Shown piece after piece: positions 23,507 to 35,860 of a DNA stretch of 64,000 nucleotides. The stretch spans positions 1,860,001-1,924,000 of the forward strand of contig NW_024468913.1 in NCBI RefSeq assembly GCF_011745365.1, given 5' to 3'. This DNA is from Cryphonectria parasitica EP155 (taxonomy: Eukaryota > Ascomycota > Sordariomycetes > Diaporthales > Cryphonectriaceae). The notes below the pieces were generated by a model. That model made no database searches, had not been told where the DNA came from, and saw only the letters and a list, made by a program, of their open reading frames with translations. Each line of letters opens with the position of its first letter. Within the stretch, counting starts at the first letter, position 1. Both the position numbers and the translations under genes were made by a program.

Positions 23507-25319
23507 CTAGTCCTGACGGCAGCTCCTCATGAAAGACGCTCGCCGTCGTTTGCAGATCAGTCGCGCAGGCAGGTATTGCAACGCAACAAGAAGAATTCGA
23601 GTGCGCGGCCTGGCCAAGTCTTTGCTATGCGAATGCGATTGTTGTAAACGACACTGGTCATCGCATGCCGGTCACCACAGCTTGCTTCACTTTGGTCGTC
23701 AAGGTGGGGGGGGGGGGAGCGGGCAAGGAATTGAGGCGCCCTTCTTGAGCATGACGGGACGTCCTGATTCGTCGTCGAGGCGAGAGCATCGCTGGCCGAG
23801 GGAAGGAGACCTGCCGAAATCCGCAGGCCACAACAAAGTGTAGTCTGATGAGGCTCCTAAATCAAGATGCTGAGCAGCGCACAGACATGAGCGCCTAGAT
23901 GAGGAAGCATGACGTGCAGCGACTGCACAGGCGATATCGATTGGTATCAGCCGCAAGCAGGGAAAATGTCAACGATGCTTAAAAACAAACGAACACCCAA
24001 GCTGTGTTGCTCTCAGCTATCACCTGTTTCTTCAATAAGTCTGTGCGGGCGTCGCGCTTCCTGCCTGCTGCATGTCTATTCTGAAATGAATCCATCGTGC
24101 GTAAGCCCAGCCCCGCCCATCTGGACGCTGCCCATGCCAGGGCTGGTCTGAGAGACCTCCCTGACCCATGGGAAGATGGCTGCCTTGGCTGTTGTTTTGC
24201 TCTTCTGTTCCTTGATAGCTCGTAGGTCCGTCGACGATAGCGCGTGGTCGGTCTATCTTGGTCGGGTGGTTCGTCCTGCTCGCCAATGCTAAACGACAGA
24301 TGGATTCATCAGCAGATGTGCAGTCCGTCCAGCTAGTTAGAAGCTCGAAATGCAGCTGTACCGATTCGGAAACTGGGAGAATCAGCTTCTCCAGGGACCA
24401 TCCTTACGGACGAAGCGACTTTTGCTGCGGCGGGAAACCCCATGGCGTTCTTGTATAATTTCTCACTGTAAGTCGTACTGTACAGGCGTAACCAGCCACA
24501 AGGGAGCCGTGGTAGTGTAATGTCTTGACTCGGCAATGCGTCGATGTGCTCATTGATGATCTCTGTGGCTACTCGAGCGCGCCCTTTCACCAGCAGATCG
24601 TGCGGTCCAAAACAAGAAATATGATCATGAGAATTTTTGGTTGGTGGCAGAAGAGATGTAGTCGAGAATTTAAGCGCATGTCAACTCTGTCGGGTGGGAA
24701 GAAAGAGCACAGAACACAACCTTGGAAGTCCAGACCGATTTTAAGCTCTGTGCTGCCTACGCTGCGCCTGCCTTGAACACTGAGGGGGTCCCGCAGCTGA
24801 AGAAGCTGCGCGGTACGTATTCTTCCGCAGTACCTTCCTTGGGTACCGCAGTACTTGCTACTACTATTATTATTATTCCTACTACTACTACCTATGTGCT
24901 AATTACTGTGTTCTTCGGCAGGCATTCGTCTACTATCTCAGCCTTCCTCGCTTTTTCCATCACCGCCCCCCCCCCTTCCCTCCTCAGAACTTTGCTATGT
25001 AGTACTATGTACATGATACCCTGACTTGCAATACAGACAACGACTCGTATCCCAAGAATATCTCGCCACATAACGTAGGTATATCATGACCGTCGAATAG
25101 AAAATGGGAGGCGAACGAGGAACCTGGTCACCTTGAGTCGCGAGGGTTTCAGGTATTGAGATGCTCGCCATCGAGGACGACGAGTCGAGTCATCAAAGAA
25201 GGTGTATGGCCTATGCCTCGCTCACTTCATTACTCGAAGCGAGTCACGCGCCTGACTATATAGCTTAGTATAGTTCGTGGTTTAGGGCCCAAGGTTCCAT
25301 CCTTGGACTCTCTTATATG

Positions 25320-25335
25320 TACCTACTAGTAGGTA
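25320..25335. repeat. 16-bp perfect palindrome TACCTACTAGTAGGTA
   Basis: Perfect inverted repeat in the gene-poor stretch. No flanking gene suggests a function. Confidence 0.85.
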
Positions 25336-28300
25336 GCTTAGCACAGACCTCGACCAGTCATGGTTGGAAACCTCGATGGTCCCTACAGAAGGTGTCAGTC
25401 CGTCCCAAAAACAGCTCCGATCAGTTGCGTATTACATCAGTCAGTTCGTTTGTCAGACATGCGTCGCCATGAATCTCCAAGATTGAACTTTGTCAAGGTC
25501 TTTATGTTCAAGACCGCGAGCCAGCTTGACAACCCCCACCTTGAAAAGGGGGGGGGGGCAAGATTGACTGATTGCTACCTCCTGTGGACTTTCTCTGTTG
25601 GCGGACCGGGAGATGCCGTCATCCTAGTCGGGATCTGATCTTAGTCGACTGGGGACGGTCCAGGGTCCTCAAGGCCTGTGCATACCCCGTCGTCACGATC
25701 GACACTTTTCGAGGTGAAATTGCTTTTTCTTCTAATCCCACTTGCAGGTGTCAACGGCAGGATGCAGAAACACAGCCGCGGCAACGACATCACAAACGCC
25801 GTGGGGTCGACAAGAGTGCATTTCCGATGAGACTAATGCGGGGTAGTCATCACTGCGAAGCGCGTCAGATCACGGGCGGCAGAACAAGCGCGCCTGCTCC
25901 TGGATACTATGTTCAGTACCTGGCTTTGAGATCCTGCTGCTCAACAACATACCTTTCGACCGAGCACCTTGCCATCTGGCCTTCCTCCCCATCCTCATCA
26001 ATCATCGATGTCTGTTTGGGCGATGCGACCCCAGTCGTCGGTCGCAGTTGTTGATCCCCACCATGCATGCATGCATGAGAAAAATTTGACCCCCCCCCCC
26101 CCCCAAGAGGGACTGTAAGTGCTGCACATGTACCAAAGTATCTCTTCCGAACAGTTCATAAGCGACGTTCAAAAGACACTGTGTTACAACGTTTTTGGAA
26201 CAGGTACGGATCATACGGACAATTAGATGGTTGGGGATGATAAAGCAGCTTGTTTCGCGGTTCCGTTGCTTTTATCACCTCAAGCGTGGACGACGTGTCT
26301 CGTCTCTATGGAGCGCCGTGGTCGACGTGGAGCACAAGCTGCCCATGGCAAGTCGCAACAGAAAGTTCTTCCTGCCCCCCTCCCACACCCCCCTTCTCCC
26401 TTCGACAGCATATGCACTGTCAAGCTGTGGTGGAACATAAAGCCTGGGGAGGGCACATCGTCGAGCGGGAGTAAGGAACGGGGAGCAAGGGAGATGCATA
26501 TCCGGCCCTCCACCATTTCAACGAACCAGAATCCACACATGGAGATCCTCCGGAGCCTGCAGAAATGGTGCAGCTTAATTTCTCTCGGACCGCGACGACC
26601 TTCCCAAATTTATCAACCGAACGGCTTTCGCGCACGCCTTCCAGCCTTCTCCAACATGATGACCTGCTCCCTCCATTCGAGCGCATGTTATACGAGTGGT
26701 GCAATCATCCATCCTCCTCCCCCCCTGATGCAAGCCCACAGGTCGCGTCGTTTGTGTATCGAGTGGCATCGGCCCATCCTGTCCTTGATTACCATGGCTA
26801 AGGCTTCTCTAAGTCGAAGCCCGAAGCTTTTCGCGATGACATATACACATGCAGGTCCCCAAATCCTTCTCAGAACCTTACTAGGGGCTGCGCATTACAA
26901 CATACGGTTCAAAATCCTACTATGGGTCGCTTAGCCGGTGACAGGAGCTGATCAGCCACTCACCCATGTATAGAGGACAATGGTACGGAGTAACGGGGAG
27001 GGGTCCTCACGATTTAACATTCGGCTGCCGAGCGACACGTCTTCGAAAAGCACGTATTGTGCCCTTCGAATCCCTCGCTTGTATGTCCACCCAAAGTCAG
27101 GAGCATGGGCTCCTGGATGGCCTCCAGGGAGGGTGGGATGGACCGGACGACCTTGCCGGCTGCAGCTGCAGCCCTCAAACTGCATTGTTGTATACTTCAG
27201 GCTACCTCACCCCGGTTCAGGGCATCCGGCCGTAGGATCCGGCCTCCTGGGCCGATGGTACATGCGGGCTCGGGCCTCACCAGTGCGAGTACCTTGCCCC
27301 TCGCATCCCAACACGAAACTGGAGGTTCTTGGGGGAAAAAACGTCTTTGGCGCTTGGATGTGATATGTGACACTGTCACCAATTTCACATCCTGGGCTCT
27401 ATACGTGGCAGGTGGGCGAAGGCGAATTGCGCAGACAAGGCACCGTCCCACAATAGCAGCGAGGCTCCATCCGGTTCCTCATCAACGCATTGGCCAGTGC
27501 TGCCAGAGCACGCTGGACACCATTACGGTTTCTAATGCACATCCTTTCTCACCTAGTCTTCCAGGCCCGTTTCCGAACGTATTCGATTTTTTTTTTTGTC
27601 ACAGGAATAAAAAGTCCCGGTGAGTCCTCGCCTCGTCACTGGCCCGCTCGGACACCGCTCCTCCGTCCGATCAACATCATTCGTGCAAGAATCGGCATCT
27701 CTCGCATCATCTTAACACACGGGGCTCCTCCCATCTGCTTTCACGAGAGGTAAATCTTCACCGTGTCTTCTGGTCACCGTGGTCTGGAACCCTCTCCTTC
27801 CTCTTCGGAACCGAGTCTGGACCTAGGGCTCGGACGACATGGTTCGGGGATATGACGACCTGTTACATTGAATCATTACGAGCTCTGCCATGAAACCCAT
27901 TGATCGGCATTTGGACTTGTTTCCTTTTCTGCAGAATCATCAACGTGACTCCCAATATGATGTCAATTCGGACCAATGTTCCGTTGACTTGACGGTACCA
28001 GCGATCTTGATGTCATCAGAACTGTTTGATGACCTGCTGAGTATAGGTACTTGCCTCATGAAAGGCGGAGAAAACCGCCAACATGCATAACATCCCATCG
28101 CAAAGGCAAGGATCGTCGCCCCTTGTCTGGAGGCTGTATCTTGCCTATACTCTTACAGCCTTGCCCGACCAGCTTGAGTAAAAGTCTATCAACACACCTT
28201 TTTGGGGCTCTTTGTCTAGCTGAGACCGTCAGAGATATCTCATCATACTACAAGTCTTTCTTGAGCAAGACCTAACATCTTAACAAAACAAATAAAAACC

Positions 28301-31033
28301 TCGCCAGATCTCAAGTTTCATGAGTTGATGTTTGTCCATAGCCACGTGGGGCTCCGATTCTGAATGCATTATTGCACTGGCACCATCGCAAGTTCTTGCG
28401 TTGTGAATGGCACTCTCCTATTCATGAGCCCTTATCAAGATTTTATCAAACGAGGACTCCTGATCTCCGTAGATATGTGCGGCAAGTCCCCAGACCAACT
28501 GATGGTGTCTGAGCTGACGCATCGAACAAACACCTCCAATGATGAGCGGCCGAGAAAGGCATCATATACCGTTTCGACTTGCGTGAACAGAGCCTATATA
28601 CTTCCCATCATGCTCCCCTTTGAGGAGTCAATGCTCAGTCCACCTGGCCTTCAATTGTGTTGAGGGCATAGCGAGGCGAACAACGGCGTCCAGCATGAAG
28701 ACACGCTTGTCATCTGTCATTGTACCGATTTTCCTTCTCAGCTACTCCCTGGGATGCGATTGGTGGTGCCTCTCAACAATCCTGACGCCGGCGGCCTGAA
28801 CTCGCTGTCATCCCTCGAGGGCTTCATGCAGCCCAACGTGGTGGATGATGTCGTGGCTCCCGACTCCACATGGGCGCCGGTGAACTCATCGTGTGGCAGT
28901 TCCTCACGGCCAACAGATGAAATCCACCCATGCTGGCCAGGCCGCTCTGCCCGCTATGGATCGCCAGAGCTGTTGCCGTATAAACTGGGGTTTATGGAGG
29001 TCAACCCTGATGCCTGGTGCCGGGGTTCGGCCAAAGATGCCCTGGATATCTTTTGGCAGCAACCAACTCTGGCGCTGTTGGTGAAAGGGATCACCCTGCA
29101 GCCTCAACCGGTCAACCAAGGAAAACGCACGGCGAAATTGATGTCCCGTAAAGTCTGTCTCATGCAGCCTCACCGAAAGACAAGTTCGGACGAAGGATCA
29201 CCTCCCAAAGACCCAGCTGGGTCTCTGTCCCTCAACCAAGGGATACGCGTGCTGTTTGTGGGTCAACTCCAGCTAATGTCGCTGTCCAGCAGCGTAGCAG
29301 CAATTTCCTCCTTAAACTGTGGTGCTCTGGTGGAAGGAAGTGGCTGTGCTGATACGTGTCGGCATCTCCAATCAATCAATTATTGCCAGAGAGCCTGGGG
29401 GGTTATACAAAACCCGGTACTCGAGCTGTGCCCGTGCTAGTGTCAGGAGTATTTCTCAGCAGAGAACACGTTAGTTAGATTCAATCTGATGGACACGATG
29501 ATGTTCCGCGGTTCCTTTTCCTCGAGAACATACATCTGTTACTTGATTGAGTAATGTGTTGGCAGTGCGATTGACGTACAAGTAGTTGTAGAGAAGATCT
29601 CCCTCGCCTTTTCTCCCCTCCAGAGACAATTCACGACGGAAAGAACCGATAACATGGGTGATGTCGTGCCATATAATGGCACGATCCGTGAACGCCTCGG
29701 ATAGAAAAACTTTTCGGAAGGTCTTGTTGGAATACACAGACTGTCTTCAGACTTTCTTGAAAATCTACCAGCCACAGCCTACTCAGATGATCAAGCTGCT
29801 CTCTTGGGCAGGTGGACTGGTCCAGAGATGTGTCGACGAGAAGATGGAGCGGCGTATCCCGTGGAGGAAGGGACGAGTTCGTTACCAAGTTCAGCAGCTG
29901 GTTTCGTAAACCATGACACGATGCTACCACCCCAGGCGCGCTCTCTCCGTCTCATAAGCATCGACTCTTCTATAAAGTCTTTGCTACATGATCTGCGGAG
30001 CGCCTTGGCCTGTACACTGGACTGGGATCTCGAACGACCTGCCTACAAGACGCAAGTCTCTTGTGAGAACTGGATGTCGTGCCAGGCTCAAGGTCAGCGA
30101 GACGGTCACGAAGCTTTGGCATACCAGGCGGTCGATATCGGGCAAAAACACAAACATTCCGCCCCTCTTCCTAAAAGCCTACGATAGAGCACAGGCTCGC
30201 AAACATGGCGCATGATACTCTCCTGCATGCTTTCTTCTTGGTGCCCATTTTTGCCCAAGTTTGAAAGACTATGCCCTCTACAGTCGCTGCTGTTTCTTTT
30301 CAACAACACCTCCTGAGGAACACCTCCTGGGGGATGTCATCACTGTGACAATAAAGCTCACGACTGAAGTTGGAGTCTTAAGATTCACAAGAGACTTTGT
30401 CCCATTATGAACAAGAGGTAGCGATTTGAGACACTATGCTCTACTGCTCGTTGACTGCCCGGTACGAACCTGGAAGGGCCCTCGTCGTCAAAGCTGGGCC
30501 GTATTGTCAGGCAATCCTCTACAAATTATGTCACAGGTCTTTCTTTACAGAGGATTTGCTATTCGAGTTCCCCAAAGTTGTACATACTAATATTTTTTTT
30601 TCTTTCTCTCTCTTGACACATCCCTCGCGCTCGAGCAAGATGTATATCGGAGTGTGAGACATGCTTTCCTCTCAAGCGGACTATAGTAGTTTTATAATCT
30701 GGTACACAGTGCAGACTAAGGAGGTCTGAGTTTAGAACTACTTCAGCTTGCACTAATTATTGCTATGGCGCACCATCATTCAACAGCAAAGCAGCCAACA
30801 GTGATAGGCTGATAGCAATACGAACGGTTAAAAGGCACCACTTCAGGAAGGGGGGGGTATAAACCGTCACACAGGGGCGATGGTGAGATGTTTACGGCAG
30901 GACACCGGGGGCCCCCGCCTGTTCCGTCCAACTAGACGAAGTGCAGCTGCAGCCGGGCCGATTGGGAAAAGGTGGATGGAGGGAAGAATAGTAGCATCAC
31001 CAGGCCAGCGCCGGCGAGCAGCAGCAGCATCGG

Positions 31034-31059
31034 CAGCAAGCAAGCAAGCAAGCAAGCAG
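31034..31059. repeat. (AGCA)n microsatellite
   Basis: Five to six tandem CAAG/AGCA units. Confidence 0.85.
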
Positions 31060-33029
31060 GATTGTGCTCCAGAAAGTAGGCACACGCATGTTGGTTGACG
31101 GTGGGCTCGTAGTGGAGAGATCCCAACCACTTTGCTGACGCCGCCTATGAGCAGCCAGTATCACAACGCCACCAGTATACGAGAGACCCGCATGGACCGC
31201 GGCGTTGAGGAAGCCAGCCCTGTTCGAGACGGACCGTGGGGGCGAAGAGGTAGGGCCAAGAGCAGAGCGAGCGAGGCAAACAAGCCAGAAAGGAGAGACA
31301 AGCAACTGTCATTGGCACTGGTACAAGCAAGCAAGGCATCTCATGCATGCGGCGCGGCCTGGCCGGTGCAGTAGTACTGCAGATTGGAAGAGGGGGGAAA
31401 GGGTGTGGGAGGGGTTGATGGGCTCGTTCTGGACTCCTGCGGGTTGCTGTTCCTGCTATCAGCTGAGCGGCGCAGCAGCTGGTGAAGCAGCAAACACCCA
31501 CACCAAAGGAGGCAAGCACATATGTGATGGTAGTGAGGGATCGACACCCAGAAAGTGGAAGAGAAACGGATTGAGAGCCGCGTCAGATGTAAATGAGGGT
31601 GGCAGTGGCATCTAATTTTCTGAAACAATTCGGTAAAGATATGTTGGTTTGCCGTTTCCCTTTGACCTTGTACGACGGTTTTGGGTACAAAGGGGGCGGG
31701 CGGGCGGTTGGCTTACGGCACGCACACACACACACACACACACACGCCTGGAGCGGTAAATTGGCGGGGGAGAAACACCTGAGGCGTTCAGAAGGGGTCC
31801 ACTGATGGACAGGGGCAGGCAAGGTTCCGAGGGTATTTTCTGGCCCATATTCTGGGGTCGAAACGAAGGAAGGCCCGCGGCTGGGAAAGGGAGGAGACAT
31901 TACGCGAAATATAAAAAGCCGTTGAAGAGAGAGGAGAAAAGTAACACTATGGCCCTGCCATGCTCTTCATGATTGCCAACGACGCAAGATGCAAAGACGA
32001 ATTATCAAGTTTGCGGTTCAGAACTGGGTTCATAGGTATATACTTGAAGCTATCGATGGGGCGCCGTAAGATAACGGGTCCCGGCAGCCCAGGCGATCTA
32101 AACCAAAAGTCAATGACCAGTTCAATAGTGCCTTTGACGAGATGAAGCCCCTGTTCGATTCGAGATCTGGCGAGAAGAGGGGGGCATAGAGAGAGGGAGA
32201 GGCATTTTTGGCCCTTCCCTTTCCCCCTGGTCGGTGCTTCCGTCTTCCTCTTTCCCCAGACTAGATTGGAGAAGCCATTTGAGCAGGAGAACCGAGGTCG
32301 ATCGAAACCAAAACCAACATTACATGCTATGGTACACAGTAGTTGTGTGCCCAGACACAATAGAAACTGCAAGCCAAAGGGGGGAGGGAGGGGAGAGAGG
32401 CGAGCACCCACAGTTCGAACACTAGAAAAAGGCGTACTATGGACATCGGCCCACGGGCTCCCGGACCCGAGGCCCTGGCGATTGGAGGAAAACCCCCTGC
32501 AGATTCCGAGGGGAGGTCGGAGGTCCAATCAAGATGCTGCAAGTCTCCCCCACGCTGGCGCCGTGACTTTTGTGAAGTTTTCCTTTCTTTGTTTCCCTCT
32601 CCCTCTCAAGCCAGCGGAAGGCGGTCAGACACCGCTCCTGAAGAGTTTTGAGATTGTGGAGGGGTGGTGTGGACTGAGCCCTGCGAACCTGTGGCTCCCA
32701 CTGTGGAGTTGTGGAGGGGGAGGCTGTGAACCTTACCCAGGCGTTGGTTCACATTGGCACAAAAGGAGCCGAATGCGCAGGAGGACAGGATAGGACAGGC
32801 GAGAGCAAAGCACGACGTGAGGATAGTTCTGTGTTGTGAGTATCGGTGACACCGCCTTTCGAGGCAGAACCTCAACAAGGGAAAAGTCAGGACAGGAGGA
32901 GCAGGAGGACAGGGTGAGGGGGATGGAACAACGGGTGTGCTGCAAACCTCAGGAGAACAACCAGACCTTGTGAGATTCCCTTGACAAGAAACACCAGAGA
33001 GTCTTGGACAATTCCTATCTCTCCATCTA

Positions 33030-33045
33030 TGTGTGTATGTGTGTG

Positions 33046-33093
<48 letters not shown>

Positions 33094-33096
33094 TGT
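33030..33096. repeat. (GT)n microsatellite
   Basis: More than twenty nearly uninterrupted GT units with TA and CA interruptions at the left end. It lies about 1 kb upstream of the gene starting at 34097. Confidence 0.9.
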
Positions 33097-34096
33097 TTCT
33101 CTCTGCCTGATCCGACGACGCCGTGCTGCCGCAATCTTGAGAAAACAAGAACAGCGTACATGTCACAGTTGAGTTGCTGAGGGATAAGCTACTTACATTT
33201 AGTACGACGACAACAAGGGCAGAAATGATGAAGTACTACTTGGCTTAGTGTTTTGTTGTTGTAGTAGCACCGTCTTAGTATCCTTTCCTCGGTTTTGCCT
33301 GCTCTCTCACCCCCTTCCTTCCTTCTCTGCCTCTGGCCGGACTATTACCGGCCTGGGCTTGGTCTGGGGCTGACACACCGACTCGGCTTGCCGTCCGCCT
33401 AGTGCGGGCAGGGCAGGATCAGGATACAGGATCAGGGTTTGGTCGTCAGCACCTCTCTTGTCTGTGTGTGTGTGCCTCTCTCTCCCTTCTCGCTGGTCGA
33501 TCATCGCGGCAAATTCATCTCCTCTTTTCTTGAGCGTTCGATAACTCCCCTCACGCAATCCAATCAATCCTTCCCCCCTCCTCCTGGTGCTCACTTCTCC
33601 TGGTTTCATTTATGTATGCCTCTTTGTGCTGTGCCTTGTTAGCGATCTTCTCTATATTCTGCAACGTTTAGACAGCGTATTGGTTTTGATTTCCCCCTCT
33701 TTTTTCCCTCTCAGGGTTGTCCTTTCTATTCCGCGTTTCCTTTTGACATGGGACGCAATTTATATCTGCATTGATCTGTGCTTTTCATTTTGGTTCCGAA
33801 CACCGCGTCATAGCGACGAGGACCAGAACGGACGGACCTCTTCTTCTCACACCCAATTTATCGCCTCTACCCAAGATCAAAATTACTGGCAATAATCCCT
33901 CGTCATGTCCCAGTCTGCTACCAACCTCTTCTGAGCTGGCCAGGCGGGTTGCAACCGCCACAGAGGTCAAACCCCTCCCCTCTTCGTGTGGCTCTCGACG
34001 TCTCTGTTTCCTCTTCCTCCCAGACAGGACATAGGACACAGACCATAGAACAATAAGGCAGCCCCTCTCTCTTCCGGGGGCACTCAGGAGCCCTTC

Positions 34097-35002
34097 ATGG
34101 TACAAGAGATCTCCCTAAAGATGGCTAGCCTCTCGGATCTGGCAAGCCATCATCACCACCACCATTCCAACAAGATCACAAAGACACCCCGAGGGGGTAA
34201 GATGGTCAAGCCCATTCTGAAGAGACTGGCCTCATCATCGTCGCCTAAAAATTCGCTCGATTTGGACAGGGGCTGGGAGGACCAGACGGTGGACCTTGGC
34301 TATGGCGGCGGCAACATGAACAACAACAACAGCACGTACGAGTCCTCAGGGCGTCCGAGCATGTCGCCCTCCATCCGCGACGTGAACTTCCAGTTCCCTC
34401 CCTCGTGGGAGCCGACAGGCTATGGCGGCGGCGGCGGCGGCGGCGGCGTTGGTGTTGGTGTTGGTGGGGTAGGCGGAGGAGGGTCAGCGACGGGCTCAGG
34501 CGCGACGACACCAGTCGGGCCGGCGGGGCTGGAAGCAACGTCGTCGTCGATACACGTAGGCGTGACGTCCAGCGCAAGAAATCTCAGTCGTGGCAGGTAC
34601 CAACACGCAAGGTCGACCTCAGCGACGTCGCACGTCTCGATAGGAACCAACGGAAGCAACCACCGACCAGGCGGGGGCTCCTTTGTGCACCCCTTCCAGC
34701 AGACGCCTCGTACGCATACCCCGCCACTGACCTATGCCAATTCATTCACCTCATTCGAGCGTGAGAACAACCCCGCCAGGGACTACTCCCCCACTATCAT
34801 CACCGAAAACGACGACGACGACGACGAGGAGCACCACCATCACCACCACCGTGCTGGATCTGCCTCCCTCTCCCAGTCACTCGCCGCCTCCTCTCACCTG
34901 CACAGGGGTCAGCCCAGCAATAGCCACTCTACCACCAGCCTCAGGCGTCCCTCGCTTGCCAGCCAGCGCACGTCTTCACTGTCAGACATTCGCAGCCACA
35001 GC

Positions 35003-35035
<33 letters not shown>

Positions 35036-35860
35036 ACCCATAACTTCAACCCACCTTTACGCGTCAATACGGCCCCCAGCTTTCCACGCTCCGTCCTGAC
35101 TTCCTCGAGGCTGGCAACACATGGATCTCTCAGTACGGCGAACTCGAATTCCAATTCAGTCTCTGACCTACACCTCAACCTAAGCCCCACCGACTCACCA
35201 CGACCGTCCCTCCACCTCGCCAGCCCCACCAACTCCAGTGTGACCGCCATGTCACCCCTCCGCTCCAGCATGGAGGGAGCATTCCGCCTGCGCTCCCGCA
35301 GCGAGGTGGATATGGGCGCTCGCCAGGATATTCGCGAGGCGCGTCGCAAGTTCGAGGAGAACGAGCGCATAAAACAGGAGAAATACGAGGCCGAGCAGCG
35401 GCGGAAGCAGGAGCGCAGACAGGAGAAGGAGAGAGCTGCCGCCGCGCGGAAGATCGCGGGTGGTGGCGGCGGCGAGAACTCGCCCATTATCGGGCGCTCG
35501 TCCTTCTCGCGGAGGCGCTCGCCACCCCTCAGCTCGACGGTCAGCAATGCCTCGGGCACCCGCCGTACTCGGTCTGGCGAATCTGCTATCCATCAGCACC
35601 ACCACCACCACCATCGCCACGGCAGTGCCATCGCCACCACCACCATCAACGAGAAGGCCGAGGGCACGAGCACGGGCTTCCTCAGCAGCAACTACGACAG
35701 CACGGCGGACGGCGCTGCGCCCAGCTTCGGACAGGACGTCATGGACGTCCGCTTCGAGACGCCTAAGCGGACCACCACCGCCAAGAGGAAGACGCAGGGC
35801 TACTGGACCTCGTTCGTTCTCTGGTTCCGCACCCGCCTGTTAAAGCTGGGTCGTCGGTAG
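34097..35860 (+). CDS. Low-complexity conserved fungal protein (His/Asn/Gly runs)
   Basis: One exon, 587 residues (579 if the better-context ATG at 34121 is used). I recognise no catalytic domain. The N-terminus has a six-His run followed by a basic block (TPRGGKMVKPILKRLASS) and SLDLDRGWE, which look conserved rather than repetitive. The middle is Ser/Thr/Pro-rich with runs of Gly, Asn, Asp and His. Residues about 415-455 form a charged, probably helical or coiled-coil segment (ARRKFEENERIKQEKYEAEQ). The C-terminus is an aromatic and basic tail (QGYWTSFVLWFRTRLLKLG) that could lie on a membrane. Conservation at both ends with a variable middle fits a scaffold or signalling protein, but this is inference. 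The stop is followed by a normal intergenic region. Confidence 0.75.

Larger units (their letters stand above)
20895..34096. other. 13.2 kb gene-poor stretch
   Basis: No complete gene is recognised. Visible contents are poly-C/poly-G runs (22082, 22228, 23706, 24966, 25549, 26091), CTA/ATT (24858-24891), AGCA (31034-31059), CA (31722-31745) and GT (33030-33096) microsatellites, and several palindromic GTAC/ATAG motifs. A 55-codon open segment ending at 23339 (minus) looks like a true protein C-terminus. A signal-peptide-like ORF starts at 28695. The last 0.9 kb is pyrimidine-rich and is probably promoter and 5' UTR of the next gene. Long open frames here (for example 26227-26934, 28754-29440) match no family I know. 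Confidence 0.5.

Noticed and set aside
26062..26077. CATGCATGCATGCATG palindrome
   Set aside because: It is a simple tetranucleotide repeat that is palindromic by nature. Nothing around it suggests a binding site.
26227..26934. 235-codon plus-strand ORF
   Set aside because: Overlaps open frames on both strands, shows no conserved motif, and has no splice or promoter context.
31947..32528. 193-codon minus-strand frame
   Set aside because: It has no domain-like pattern, and chance frames of this size are expected in 64 kb of balanced composition with several possible start codons.
34909..35559. 216-codon minus-strand frame opposite the low-complexity gene
   Set aside because: Its leucine and arginine runs are the reverse reading of the Asn/Ser repeats and coding bias of the plus-strand gene.
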